A stretch of 64,000 nt of DNA from Pseudoxanthomonas sp. 3HH-4 (GTDB taxonomy: Bacteria; Pseudomonadota; Gammaproteobacteria; Xanthomonadales; Xanthomonadaceae), in NCBI RefSeq assembly GCF_006716465.1, contig NZ_VFPB01000003.1, forward strand, positions 186,001-250,000, given 5' to 3'. Below, piece by piece: positions 25,706-34,158 of the stretch. The notes under the pieces are model-generated. The model did no database searches and was not told where the DNA came from. It was given only the letters and a program-made list of their open reading frames with translations. Position 1 is the first letter of the stretch. Each line of letters starts with the position of its first letter. The position numbers and the translations under genes are program-made.

Positions 25706-26314
25706 ATGGCCGAGAACGAAATCATCGATATGGGGCACGCGTCGCGATGGGTTCGCACGCGTAAGGCAATGAGGGACCCCAACTGCTCCGTAGAGGACAT
25801 CGCAGCTGCCATGGGCGCAGACATGGAAGGCATGTGCGCCGCTCTAAACGGCGCCTTGCGGAACGGTCCGCCGCTGTCACAGTTGCTCCGTCTCTCATTG
25901 GGTTCGCCCTTGCAAGTCCAAGCGGTCATTGCCCAGTTCACCGAAAAGGGGCTCGCGAGCCTGGTCAACACGGCCCGTAATCTCTGCCGCAGCAGTGATC
26001 CGGCCGAGGTCGCACGCGTTGCCGCTCGACTCCTGACGCAGCGTTTAGTTGATCAGGCGGAGTGCCGAGCTGGCCGGGAGGAGCGCTTTCGAGATCCCGA
26101 ATCGCGCGATGAGCTTTGCCTCCAAGCGGCGAAGACCTTCGGCGCTTACGAGGCTGACCTTCGAGTGATCCTAGAGGCTGCGCTGCGAGACGGCGCGCCG
26201 GTGCCATTCAAGCGGCGTCTGACTGCAAAGAGGCGTATGAGTTCGAAGCAGTTGGTAGGGATGTCCTTGACTGCTCCCCCACAGCATCCTAAGGAGTCGA
26301 ATCGTGCTCGTTGA
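25706..26314 (+). CDS. Unknown protein, first gene of QueC-like/ImmA/PIN operon
   Basis: 202 residues from the ATG at 25706 (MAENEIIDMGHASRWVRTRK). The N-terminal 60 residues are helical, with a turn resembling helix-turn-helix (CSVEDIAAAMGADMEGMCAAL); the middle (VNTARNLCRSSDPAEVARVA) is also helical; the tail is basic and probably disordered. No family is recognised. A GTG six bases earlier is an alternative start. Its last 11 bases overlap the QueC-like gene, so it is co-translated with it. It could be a DNA-binding adaptor or the substrate of the QueC-like enzyme; neither is shown by the sequence. Confidence 0.6.
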   Translation: MAENEIIDMGHASRWVRTRKAMRDPNCSVEDIAAAMGADMEGMCAALNGALRNGPPLSQLLRLSLGSPLQVQAVIAQFTEKGLASLVNTARNLCRSSDPAEVARVAARLLTQRLVDQAECRAGREERFRDPESRDELCLQAAKTFGAYEADLRVILEAALRDGAPVPFKRRLTAKRRMSSKQLVGMSLTAPPQHPKESNRAR

Positions 26315-27656
26315 GCTGCCGCAACAACTTCAGGTTCGCTACTCAAACGGTTATCTCGAGGTTGAAGGCGACACCACCCGCCGAATGAGCATCAGCGCCC
26401 AGGCCATGATCCAGGATCTCTTAGCCTGCGTGGACGACCGTTCAATTGACTTCATCAGCATCGCGGCGGGCGCATACGCAATCGACCGTATTCACCGCCG
26501 CAAAACTAGCCTCAGAAATGAGGCAGGCCTTCGGACGATCCCCGTCTGCTTTAATGTTGCCGACATCGACTACTGGTCTCAGCCGCAAGTCATAGACCAA
26601 CTGGCAGAACTGTTGCATTTTCTGTCTGGCGACTTCTGGCTAATTTCGTTCGCGGCTCAGCAGCGATCAACGTCCGCAGGCCATCAAGAGCTGCTCGATT
26701 TCGGAGCGCACTGGCGCCCAAGCCGAGTGGCACTATACAGCGGAGGACTGGATTCCGCAGCGGGCCTGGCCTGTGCGTTGCAAGATGGCCAGCGCGAGAT
26801 GGTGTTGCTGACTGCTGGTCACCAATCCGCCATTCGCCGACGCGCCATCGATCAGGTCAATGCCCTTAAGCGTGTCATGCCCCATGCCAGTTCGATCAGC
26901 CATGCGTCGTTTGTATTGGGTCTTGAACGCTCGGGGCGTATTCGTGATCAAGAGACTACGCAGCGCACTCGAGGCTTCTTGTTCTGCGTCTCCGGCGCAG
27001 TGCTGGCGGCGGCCTGCGGAGTCGAGATTGTCGATATCTACGAGAACGGTCACGGCGCAATCAACCTGCCCCTGATTGGAGGCGGCTTGTCGAGCGGATT
27101 CTCTACGCGCGGCGCCCATCCTGCCTTTCTTTCGAAGATGACGCGTTTGGCAAGCGATGTGCTGCAGCGCCCTATCCGCTTCGAGCTTCCCTTCGCGCAC
27201 ATGACCAAGGCGGACATGGTCGCTAAGCTTACTAGCACTCCACGATTAGCCGACTGGGCGCAACAGTCGCGCTCCTGCGTTCACACGTCCTGGCGGGAGC
27301 TTGGCATTACCCATTGCGGTTACTGTGCTGCTTGCATCGAACGACATCAGGCTCTTGAGGGAGCAGACGTGGTCGACGTCACCTCATACAGCCGCCCTCT
27401 TTGGGAGCAAGTAAACGCCTTGGACGACGACTATTTCCGTAGCTATCTCTGGCAAGCACAGCGATGGGCCCGAGGAGACCTTGGCATCAGAGAGAGGTTA
27501 GATGATCATTGCGCGTTATCCAATTCCGCGACTCCCCTTGAGGAACTGATTTTGCTTCACGAGCACCATGCAGCCGAAGTTCTGCGCGTCTATGCTAGAC
27601 ACGCTGACGCACCATCTCCTAGTCATCCAACGCCAGAAATATTGAGGGCGGCGTGA
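26304..27656 (+). CDS. QueC-like PP-loop enzyme of putative defence operon
   Basis: 450 residues from a GTG with AAGGAG seven bases upstream. Residues 1-140 form a family-specific N-terminal domain. The PP-loop ATP-pyrophosphatase motif RVALYSGGLDSAAGL (SGGLDS 146-151) follows, then IYENGHGAINLPL and a C-terminal zinc site of C325, C338, C341 and C344 (CGYCAACIERHQA), as in 7-cyano-7-deazaguanine synthase QueC. Housekeeping QueC is about 230 residues and lacks the N-terminal domain; longer QueC-like proteins occur in Qat and type IV CBASS defence, where QueC chemistry is repurposed. No other preQ0 genes (queD/E/F) are nearby. It overlaps both neighbouring genes (11 nt, and GTGA). Confidence 0.85.
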   Translation: MLVELPQQLQVRYSNGYLEVEGDTTRRMSISAQAMIQDLLACVDDRSIDFISIAAGAYAIDRIHRRKTSLRNEAGLRTIPVCFNVADIDYWSQPQVIDQLAELLHFLSGDFWLISFAAQQRSTSAGHQELLDFGAHWRPSRVALYSGGLDSAAGLACALQDGQREMVLLTAGHQSAIRRRAIDQVNALKRVMPHASSISHASFVLGLERSGRIRDQETTQRTRGFLFCVSGAVLAAACGVEIVDIYENGHGAINLPLIGGGLSSGFSTRGAHPAFLSKMTRLASDVLQRPIRFELPFAHMTKADMVAKLTSTPRLADWAQQSRSCVHTSWRELGITHCGYCAACIERHQALEGADVVDVTSYSRPLWEQVNALDDDYFRSYLWQAQRWARGDLGIRERLDDHCALSNSATPLEELILLHEHHAAEVLRVYARHADAPSPSHPTPEILRAA

Positions 27657-28840
27657 GCGCGCTTGCGCAGCGACTAGCGGCCGCTCGAAAAGCTGCAGGA
27701 GTTTCGCAACTCGATGCCGGCAAGCACATCAATGTCAGCCGGCCCACCTACATAGCCATCGAGAAGGGGGAGAGAGACGTTAAGCCGGGCGAGCTCGTTG
27801 CACTGGCTGCCCTGTTCAAAACTCAGGTCAGCCGTCTGGTTCGGCAAGAGACCGCGCCCCCCATGATTGCGCCGCACCTTCGCGGCGAGATCCCACAGGC
27901 AGCACAAGAAGTTGGCGTTAGCGAAGCAATCGACAAGCTCGCGGAATTCGTCGACGACTATCAGTTCTTGTTGGAGAAGAACAACGCCCGGTTGATCCCG
28001 GTAATGGCCCCTCCTCTTATCGACCGCTCTGCGAGAGAGCTGGAAGCTCTTCCAGCTCGCGTCGCACAGCACGAGCGAAGTAGACTCGGCTTTGGAGAGC
28101 GGGAGCCCATCGGCGATCTACGTAAAACGCTTGACGAGGTTGGCGTTCATGTTTTTGTGGACGCCCTCCACTCCAAGCTGGCCGGACTCTATTCTTATGT
28201 AGAGGGCTTTGGATACTGCATCTTGGTAAACCGGCTTCATCCTCGTGAGCGAATGCGTTGGACGATTGCTCATGAGTATGGTCACTTTGTGTTTGATAGA
28301 GATAAGCCAGGGGTCGACTACCTGAATTCCGGGACGCGCAGGCCTTTTAGTGAACGCTTTGCTGACGCGTTTGCTGCCAACTTCCTGATGCCTGCCGAGG
28401 GAGTTCGCCGACAATTTGAAGATGCGAAAGCACGAAGCGGTGATGTCAATGTCGGCGACGTTTGCCGGATGGCCGATTTCTATGGCGTTTCGATGATGGC
28501 GATGACGCTGCGAATGGAGGGCCTTAAGCTCATCCGATCGCGCACTTGGGAGTTGCTAAAGGAGTCTGGCGTGCGCGTCAGCGAGATGAAGCGGGAAGCC
28601 GGGATTGTGGAACCCAGCCAGAAGCCGGTCATCGACACGTTCCCAGAACGCTATCTGTTACTGGCCATCCAGGCTTGGAACAACGAAGAGATCACTACTG
28701 CCCAGTTCGCCAAGCTTCTCCGCCGATCTCCGATTCAAGCCCGAGAGTTGGCAGAGAAACGCTCCACCCTGGACGAAGAGGGGCTTCTTCGGGTTAAGCT
28801 CAGCGCCTCGGTTCTGGACCGGAGCAACGCTCCTGCATGA
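27653..28840 (+). CDS. XRE-HTH + ImmA/IrrE-type metallopeptidase
   Basis: 395 residues starting at a GTG that overlaps the preceding stop (GTGA). Residues 1-55 are an XRE helix-turn-helix (RLAAARKAAGVSQLDAGKHI, SRPTYIAIEKGER). The central ImmA/IrrE (COG2856) peptidase carries WTIAHEYGHFVF (HExxH zinc site near residue 206) and FADAFAANFLMP. Fused XRE-ImmA/IrrE proteins act as repressors relieved by proteolysis, or as antitoxin-type regulators, in phage, ICE and toxin-antitoxin loci. Here the PIN gene overlaps by ATGA, so this protein is the natural controller of that nuclease and possibly of the whole operon through the 25649 dyad. Confidence 0.9.
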   Translation: MSALAQRLAAARKAAGVSQLDAGKHINVSRPTYIAIEKGERDVKPGELVALAALFKTQVSRLVRQETAPPMIAPHLRGEIPQAAQEVGVSEAIDKLAEFVDDYQFLLEKNNARLIPVMAPPLIDRSARELEALPARVAQHERSRLGFGEREPIGDLRKTLDEVGVHVFVDALHSKLAGLYSYVEGFGYCILVNRLHPRERMRWTIAHEYGHFVFDRDKPGVDYLNSGTRRPFSERFADAFAANFLMPAEGVRRQFEDAKARSGDVNVGDVCRMADFYGVSMMAMTLRMEGLKLIRSRTWELLKESGVRVSEMKREAGIVEPSQKPVIDTFPERYLLLAIQAWNNEEITTAQFAKLLRRSPIQARELAEKRSTLDEEGLLRVKLSASVLDRSNAPA

Positions 28841-29376
28841 AGGGATATGTGCTGGATGGATGCACGTTGATCAATCTCTACTGCGCATGGGGCAGTATCG
28901 CCAACTTGAATTGCTTTCCAGCGCCATTCCATATCGGGACGGCTGTGGCTTCAGAAATTCATTATGTTCGCGAGTTCGACAGCAAAGGTAACGTTGTCGC
29001 CAAAAATTTGAGTGCTATAGAGTTGGCTCGCCACCACCCGTTGCACGAACTGGCACCGACATCAGAAGAGATCGAGCTCATGGTTCGATTGTCAGCATGG
29101 CTGGATGATGGCGAGGCTCAGGGATTAGCTATTGCTGCTTCACGTGCCATGGAGTTCTGCACGGATGACGGCGCCGTCCAAAAAGTGGTTACAGCCCTTG
29201 GCATTCAAGCAAATCTCGCTTCTACGCCGAGCCTGCTTCTAGGCTGGGCGGGAAATGAGCCACACCGTCTAGGCACGCTTCCTACGATGGTGAAGCGTAT
29301 TACCGAGTTGGGTAGATTCAGGCCTCACCGCTCTAGCCCTCACTACTCCTGGTGGATGAACAAGCTCGATGAATGA
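28837..29376 (+). CDS. PIN-domain nuclease (putative toxin/effector)
   Basis: A 179-residue PIN-fold protein. The acidic active-site residues appear in order: D7 (MKGYVLDGCTLINLY), E40 (AVASEIHYV), E93 (WLDDGEAQGLAIA) and D110/D111 (FCTDDGAVQKVVTALGI), matching the DUF3368/VapC-like layout; the C-terminal extension is basic. PIN toxins usually cleave RNA. The ATG overlaps the upstream stop (ATGA), making it the fourth gene of the operon. A VapB-type antitoxin is absent; the XRE-ImmA/IrrE protein is the only plausible partner. Confidence 0.75.
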   Translation: MKGYVLDGCTLINLYCAWGSIANLNCFPAPFHIGTAVASEIHYVREFDSKGNVVAKNLSAIELARHHPLHELAPTSEEIELMVRLSAWLDDGEAQGLAIAASRAMEFCTDDGAVQKVVTALGIQANLASTPSLLLGWAGNEPHRLGTLPTMVKRITELGRFRPHRSSPHYSWWMNKLDE

Positions 29377-29466
29377 TTGGGCCCAGTAAAAGCTAGCCCG
29401 CTCGTTAGGCTGTGTTACGTAGCACATTGATTGGCTTGCTCGTATCACGTGACTCTAAGAGCCAAC

Positions 29467-29538
29467 ATTTATCTACCGTACAGATCTTCCCTAACAAATC
29501 CCGAGCCTCAAGTTAGCTTGTTTCATTAAACAGTACGG
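29467..29538 (+). repeat. Direct repeat 2 with internal dyads (att-like), beside integrase
   Basis: Same orientation as 22190-22260 and clearly homologous: ATTTATCTACCGTACAGATCTT, CCTAAC, GTTAGCTTG and TTAAACAGTACG. CCGTAC (29476-29481) and GTACGG (29533-29538) are perfect inverted arms, with CTAAC/GTTAG nested inside. The tyrosine recombinase starts 224 bp further right, the usual position of an attachment site. The two repeats bound 7.2 kb of cargo genes. Confidence 0.6.
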
Positions 29539-29617
29539 TCATGACTCCGAAAGCAAGCGCGGACTAAAAATGCAAGCCATTGATCCAGAATAGTTTGCAC
29601 ATAAATCAGCGGTGATA

Positions 29618-29725
29618 ATGCGCGTCGCATCCATGCCGTTTGATCCCAGCAAGATCTCAACGCCTAAGGCCATCACTCGCCTTGCAGAAAAATGTCTCAG
29701 ACGGGTTGACGAATTTCTTTCCTGA
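29618..29725 (+). CDS. Possible 35-residue peptide upstream of integrase
   Basis: A short frame reading MRVASMPFDPSKISTPKAIT, then a basic helical end (RLAEKCLRRVDEFLS). The composition is protein-like, but the ribosome site is weak and there is no independent support. It may be a remnant of a gene displaced by the element. Confidence 0.25.
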   Translation: MRVASMPFDPSKISTPKAITRLAEKCLRRVDEFLS

Positions 29726-29761
29726 TTGAACTTACTTCCATCTCCAGATGGAAGTGAAACC

Positions 29762-31162
29762 ATGTCGAACCAACCCCACGCAACAAACCAAACCCTTCAG
29801 AACTACATCAACAGCCCCTTCGGCTTGCTCACAATGAAAGGCGTCCGTATCGGGCGGGTTGTCATTGAAGAAGTCGCTATCGCGGGCCGCGAAGCCGCCA
29901 TCAATCTCCAGGAAATCTTCCTGATGGCGTGCGACAAGACCAAGCGTCTTCGAATCAGCAAGAATGGAACTCGCTATCCAGAGCCGCTGCCCGTAGCCTC
30001 TCCCGCTCGCCTTCTTTCAATCGAGATGCAAGACCATCTCAACGACATGGCCCGGCGAAACCTCCAGCCCAGGACCATCGAAGCGACCGAGCGCACTTTG
30101 AAGCTGTTGAAGCTGACATGCGGCGACATTCCGGTGTCCCGCATCGACCACAAGCACATCTACCAGCTGTGGGATGTCATCCGCTGGGCACCCACCGGCC
30201 TGATGGCCTTCCCAAACTTCACATCTCTACCGCCCGACAGGGCGATTGCCCTGGGTAAGAAGGAGGGCGTTAAAGCGCCCGCACCGGCGACCATGGAAAG
30301 GCACCGGCGGTTCCTGGTTGCCTTCTTCAATCAGCTGGTCCGCACCCGCGCCATTCCTGCCTCCCCCATGGCACCGTTCGCGGAGGTCAAGAAAGATCTC
30401 GCGATCGATCCGAACAAGCCGGAGCGGCTGTTCGATGACGAGGATTTGAAGCGAATCTTTGCCCCCGCCACGTTCATCCCCTGGGCCAAGTGCCATCCGC
30501 ACCGCTGGTGGGCCCCGATGATTGGCCTCTACACAGGTGCTCGCATCAACGAAGTGGCTCAGCTCAAGTTGGCCGACATTGTTCAAGAGAGCGGCGTGTG
30601 GTGCATCCGCATCCAAAAGACGATCGATGCCGACTTGGCGCACAAGGCCACCGGCCGGAGCCGCCAGAGTCTTAAAGGCAAGGCCGCGGTTAGGACCTTG
30701 CCCATTCCCAAGCCCCTCCTGGATGCTGGCTTCATTGAGTTCGTCGAAGACATGCGCGCATGTGGGCACCCTCGCCTCTTCCCGCATCTCTCTGCCGGCG
30801 TGAACCGAAAGACCGGAGAGACCAATGCCCGCTACAGCCAAGGCATCTTGAACCAGTTCGGGCGCTACCTGCGGGACCTCGGCTTTCCGAAGGGCGTGGG
30901 CTTCCACGCATTCCGGCACACCTTCGCCACCGAGCTACATCACCAAGGCATTCCTGAAGAGGACATCGCGCTGGTCACCGGCCACTCGGTATCAAAGAAG
31001 GTGCCGGTCCTGCATGAGGCCTACTTCCACAAGAAGCCGGCGGTGGCCCGATCCAAGCAGATCAAGGCACTGGCGAGCTACCAGCCTCCGGTCGAACTGC
31101 CGGTCTATCGACGAGGGCAGTTCGCCGAGCAACTCACGGACCCATCTCGGTTGTATCCATGA
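29762..31162 (+). CDS. int: Tyrosine recombinase/integrase
   Basis: 466 residues. The phage-integrase catalytic set is present: YTGARINEVAQL (Arg I), a Lys strand region, GVGFHAFRHTFATELHH (HxxR), ALVTGHS (His) and LHEAYFHKK (Tyr nucleophile). The ~200 residues before it include a SAM-like core-binding domain (LSIEMQDHLNDMARRNLQPR) and an N-terminal arm. The size fits integrases of genomic islands and ICE-like elements. The ATG at 29762 follows GGAAGTG. Direct repeat 2 lies just upstream, consistent with attL/attP beside int. No excisionase is seen. Confidence 0.9.
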   Translation: MSNQPHATNQTLQNYINSPFGLLTMKGVRIGRVVIEEVAIAGREAAINLQEIFLMACDKTKRLRISKNGTRYPEPLPVASPARLLSIEMQDHLNDMARRNLQPRTIEATERTLKLLKLTCGDIPVSRIDHKHIYQLWDVIRWAPTGLMAFPNFTSLPPDRAIALGKKEGVKAPAPATMERHRRFLVAFFNQLVRTRAIPASPMAPFAEVKKDLAIDPNKPERLFDDEDLKRIFAPATFIPWAKCHPHRWWAPMIGLYTGARINEVAQLKLADIVQESGVWCIRIQKTIDADLAHKATGRSRQSLKGKAAVRTLPIPKPLLDAGFIEFVEDMRACGHPRLFPHLSAGVNRKTGETNARYSQGILNQFGRYLRDLGFPKGVGFHAFRHTFATELHHQGIPEEDIALVTGHSVSKKVPVLHEAYFHKKPAVARSKQIKALASYQPPVELPVYRRGQFAEQLTDPSRLYP

Positions 31163-31190
31163 ACCGCGAAATCTAGCAGCGAGCGCGCAT

Positions 31191-31218
31191 AAAAAGGGAG
31201 GGGACTGTTGCCCCTCCC
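31191..31218 (-). terminator. Rho-independent terminator of the small 31226 gene
   Basis: On the minus strand an 8-bp G+C-rich stem (GGGAGGGG / CCCCTCCC, loop CAACAGT) is followed by TTTTT. It begins eight bases after the stop of the minus-strand small gene and may also stop transcripts from the convergent integrase gene. Confidence 0.75.
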
Positions 31219-31225
31219 TTCCTCA

Positions 31226-31393
31226 TCACTTCTCCTCGAAGTGATGATTGTTCAAGCTCGGGGGGAACCGCTCCCCCTTCTCCACCCGGCGGTCGTGCGA
31301 ACTGCCAGCGTAAGCGTTGTTCACGTCGCTGTATTGCCCGTAGGTCGCTGTCTTGGGGCACTCCTGCCCCGACCAGTATTTACCACTGCTCAT
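31226..31393 (-). CDS. Small 55-residue protein (YjzC-like pattern)
   Basis: Reads MSSGKYWSGQECPKTATYGQ, then NNAYAGSSHDRRVEKGERFP and PSLNNHHFEEK. The layout (Y-x-G-x-x-C-P-x-x-A-x-Y, then ...KGERFPP...NNHHF) resembles short YjzC-type proteins in which a KGDTFPP segment precedes conserved His/Asn. The ATG at 31391-31393 has GAGG nine bases upstream, and a rho-independent terminator follows directly, so it looks like a complete single-gene transcription unit. Function unknown. Confidence 0.65.
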   Translation of the reverse strand: MSSGKYWSGQECPKTATYGQYSDVNNAYAGSSHDRRVEKGERFPPSLNNHHFEEK

Positions 31394-31698
31394 AGCTAAA
31401 GTCCTCTAAGGTTGATGAAGCACCAGGCGAATACCTGGTTCGCTCTTTGTAAGTGACGTGCATCTCAATTTCTGAGACGATTCGGCTCGGCCGTTCTCGA
31501 GCTTGATCCCCCGGCTGCGGGCGCGCTCTATCGGTCGCCTTTGCATACCTCCGGAACCTGTGGCCCAGACGCCTCGGGCACCAGCGGGCAGGGAGGCGCG
31601 TCATTGGGGCGCGCCCGTTGACGAACACAGGCGACAATCTCGTCATGACGCCCGCGGCGTTCGCGCTCGCGAGACGGCCTTCTAATTGGGGAGCCAGG

Positions 31699-31845
31699 AT
31701 GAATCTTCCAAAGTCGCAAAAGACGGGCCGACTTGCAGAGTGGGCTGTGGACGGCGTTTTCACTTCTTGGGGTTGGAATGTCGGGGAAGACCACATCGAC
31801 ATCGGCTACGACCTCTGCGTGACTTCGGACTACGACACCTACTAA
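31699..31845 (+). pseudogene. DUF4365-like N-terminal fragment
   Basis: The 48-residue frame MNLPKSQKTGRLAEWAVDGV, FTSWGWNVGEDHIDIGYDL resembles the first part of DUF4365 proteins (restriction-endonuclease-like fold, catalytic Asp in IDIGYDL). A TAA then ends it, and the expected QVK catalytic strand and the remaining >100 residues are absent. It is most likely a truncated remnant at the edge of the island. Confidence 0.55.
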
Positions 31846-32026
31846 CTAAGGCGTTCTTTTTCCTGGTTTAGTTCAAAGAAACATCGCGGTAGCCCACACC
31901 GGACTCATGGGTGCCATCCAGGACGGCATCGCTACCCTTGAAATGGCTCTCCATGGACTTGGTCCGCGTGACTCGGCTCTTGTCATCCCCTAGACTTCTT
32001 GGAACATCGAGAAGCTTGGGGGTCCG

Positions 32027-33514
32027 ATGTCGTTTGCCTGGGGTTGGCCTCACCACCCACTGAGTTTGGCGTTCTCCCTGGCCTTACTCCTCCTGCACCT
32101 ACTGGTGGCGGCACGTGCCATCACCCGGCCAGATCGCACGCCCGCCTCACGCGCAGCTTGGGTGGCCGTCATCATGTCGGTCCCCACCCTGGGCATCATT
32201 GCGTATTTCCTTTTGGGTGAGACCAGCATCGGCCGCGGTCGAGTGGTCCGTCTGCACCACGCCGAAAAAGCGCTGGCCAAACCTCCCGCCACGCCCCTAC
32301 CCTCGCTGTCTGCCCCCGCACATGCGCTGTCGGACCTATGCACAGCGATCAACGGGTTGCCTGCCGTGGGCGGAAACCGTATCGAATTGCTGGGCCATCC
32401 CGGCGCATCAGCACACCACCCCATGCTTGATTCGGAGGCGGCCATCGAGGCGCTGGTCGCCGACATCGCCCAAGCTCGCGACCACGTGCATATCAGCTTC
32501 TATATCTGGCTGGACGATGAGCATGGCGGCCAGGTGGCCGATGCAGTAGCGGCGGCAGCCCAACGCGGGGTCGCGTGCCGGGTCATGATCGATGCACTGG
32601 GTTCGCGCGTCTTCATTCGCGGTCCCCGCTGGCAGCAGCTGCGCCAGGCCGGGGTGCACCTGCTGGCAACACTCGATGACATTCCGCGCATTGGCCACCT
32701 GGCCGTGGGTCGCTTGGACCTGCGCAACCATCGCAAGCTCGTGGTCATCGACAATGCCATCGCTTACTGCGGCAGCCAAAACTGTGCCGACCCTCAGTTC
32801 AGGGTTCTGGCTCACTACGCACCTTGGGTGGATATCTTCCTGCGTTGCCAAGGCCCGGTGGTGCGTCAAGCGCAATGGTTGTTCCTGAGCACATGGATCG
32901 CCGAAACCGGTCAGGCGCTGGAATCACTGCCGGCCGCTCACCCTCTACCCGCCTCGTTTGAACCCGGCACCACCGCCCAGATGTATGGCAGCGGCCCGTC
33001 CACCCCCGGCAATGCCATGTCGGATTCCTTTGTTGGCGCCATCTACGCAGCCCAAAGTGAACTGTTGATCACCACCCCCTACTTCGTTCCCGATGAGGCC
33101 CTGTTGCGAGCCTTGTGTGCCGCACCCCGCCGCGGGGTGAAAACCACCGTCGTGTTTCCCACGCGCAACAACTCATGGCTCGTGGCCTGTGCATGCCGCA
33201 GCACGTATCGGGACCTGCTTCAATCTGGCGTGGCGATCTACGAGTATCCGCTGGGATTGCTCCATACCAAGTCGCTCACGGCCGATGGCCAGTTTGCCCT
33301 GGTGGGTTCGGCCAACATGGACCGCCGCAGCCTGCAACTCAACTTTGAGAACAACCTTCTCATCATGGATCCTGACACGACGACGACTATCCAGAAGCGG
33401 CAGCAGGGTTACCTCTCTGCCTCAGCGGCGGTCGCCCTCGATAGCGTGGAGGCTTGGCCGCTCCATGTCCGCTTGCTTCAGAACGCAGTGGGCATGATGG
33501 CCCCCGTCCTCTAA
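32027..33514 (+). CDS. cls: Cardiolipin synthase (ClsA-like phospholipase D family)
   Basis: 495 residues. Two N-terminal membrane helices (LSLAFSLALLLLHLLVA and WVAVIMSVPTLGIIAYFLLG) precede two PLD domains with HKD motifs: NHRKLVVIDNAIAYCGSQN and LHTKSLTADGQFALVGSANMD. The enzyme condenses two phosphatidylglycerols into cardiolipin at the inner membrane. The ATG at 32027 is preceded by GGGGG. It is the first gene of the stress island and fits a membrane-remodelling role, as accessory cardiolipin synthases often accompany stress loci. A housekeeping copy is presumably elsewhere. Confidence 0.9.
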   Translation: MSFAWGWPHHPLSLAFSLALLLLHLLVAARAITRPDRTPASRAAWVAVIMSVPTLGIIAYFLLGETSIGRGRVVRLHHAEKALAKPPATPLPSLSAPAHALSDLCTAINGLPAVGGNRIELLGHPGASAHHPMLDSEAAIEALVADIAQARDHVHISFYIWLDDEHGGQVADAVAAAAQRGVACRVMIDALGSRVFIRGPRWQQLRQAGVHLLATLDDIPRIGHLAVGRLDLRNHRKLVVIDNAIAYCGSQNCADPQFRVLAHYAPWVDIFLRCQGPVVRQAQWLFLSTWIAETGQALESLPAAHPLPASFEPGTTAQMYGSGPSTPGNAMSDSFVGAIYAAQSELLITTPYFVPDEALLRALCAAPRRGVKTTVVFPTRNNSWLVACACRSTYRDLLQSGVAIYEYPLGLLHTKSLTADGQFALVGSANMDRRSLQLNFENNLLIMDPDTTTTIQKRQQGYLSASAAVALDSVEAWPLHVRLLQNAVGMMAPVL

Positions 33515-33533
33515 GCGAGGTGCGTGCGTCGAC

Positions 33534-34144
33534 ATGGTCATTGATCGAAGACTCCCGCGCAGCTTCTATCACCGCGATCCGCGCATGGTCGCCCCAGAGC
33601 TACTGAATAAGTCTTGGTCCGCGCCGATGGTCGGATAGGTCGAATCGTCGAGCTCGAAGCCTACTGCGGACAGGAAGATCCCGCCGCGCATACCTACCGG
33701 GGACCCACACTACGCAACGCTACGATGTTCGGCCCCTGCGTGCACCTTTATGTCTATCTCAACTACGGCATGCATTGGGGTGCCAACGCGGTGTGTGGCG
33801 AAATCGGCGAGGGCGTTGGCGTGCTATTGCGAGCCATCGAACCGGTCGCCGGCATCGACCTCATGCGCCAAGCACGACACTACCCGGCCAAGAATCGTGA
33901 AATAGGCTCAGGTCCAGGGCGTTTGACGCAGGCCATGGGAATCACGGGCGAGCTAAATGGCGCCGACCTGGTCGGAAACGATCATGGCATCAGCATCGTC
34001 TCTGATGGCACGCCGCCACCCCAAGAGCCCGAGGTGGGTCGCCGAATCGGCATTCGACACACGACCGAGAAGCCGTGGCGATGGCATGTTCCGGCCCACC
34101 CCCATGTATCGCACTGGCGCCGCCATCGTCGACAGCCTGGCTAA
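33534..34144 (+). pseudogene. 3-methyladenine DNA glycosylase (AAG/MPG family), frameshifted
   Basis: Translation from the ATG at 33534 gives RRLPRSFYHRDPRMVAPELL, the family N-terminus, and then leaves frame at 33611. The frame beginning at 33611 continues VLVRADGRIGRIVELEAYCG, AAHTYRGPTLRNATMFG, YVYLNYGMHW, GSGPGRLTQAMGI and the terminal RRIGIRHTTEKPWRWHV. Restoring one G in AAGTC (AAGGTC) joins the frames perfectly. The intact enzyme would excise alkylated purines. A TTG at 33614 could only yield a product lacking the N-terminus. Either a true single-base deletion or a sequencing error. Confidence 0.85.
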
Positions 34145-34158
34145 GTTCACCCCTGTCG

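Noticed and set aside
25706..29376. Calling the QueC-like operon a Qat or type IV CBASS system
   Set aside because: QatA ATPase, QatB and QatD (TatD), or a CD-NTase with Cap partners, are not encoded nearby.
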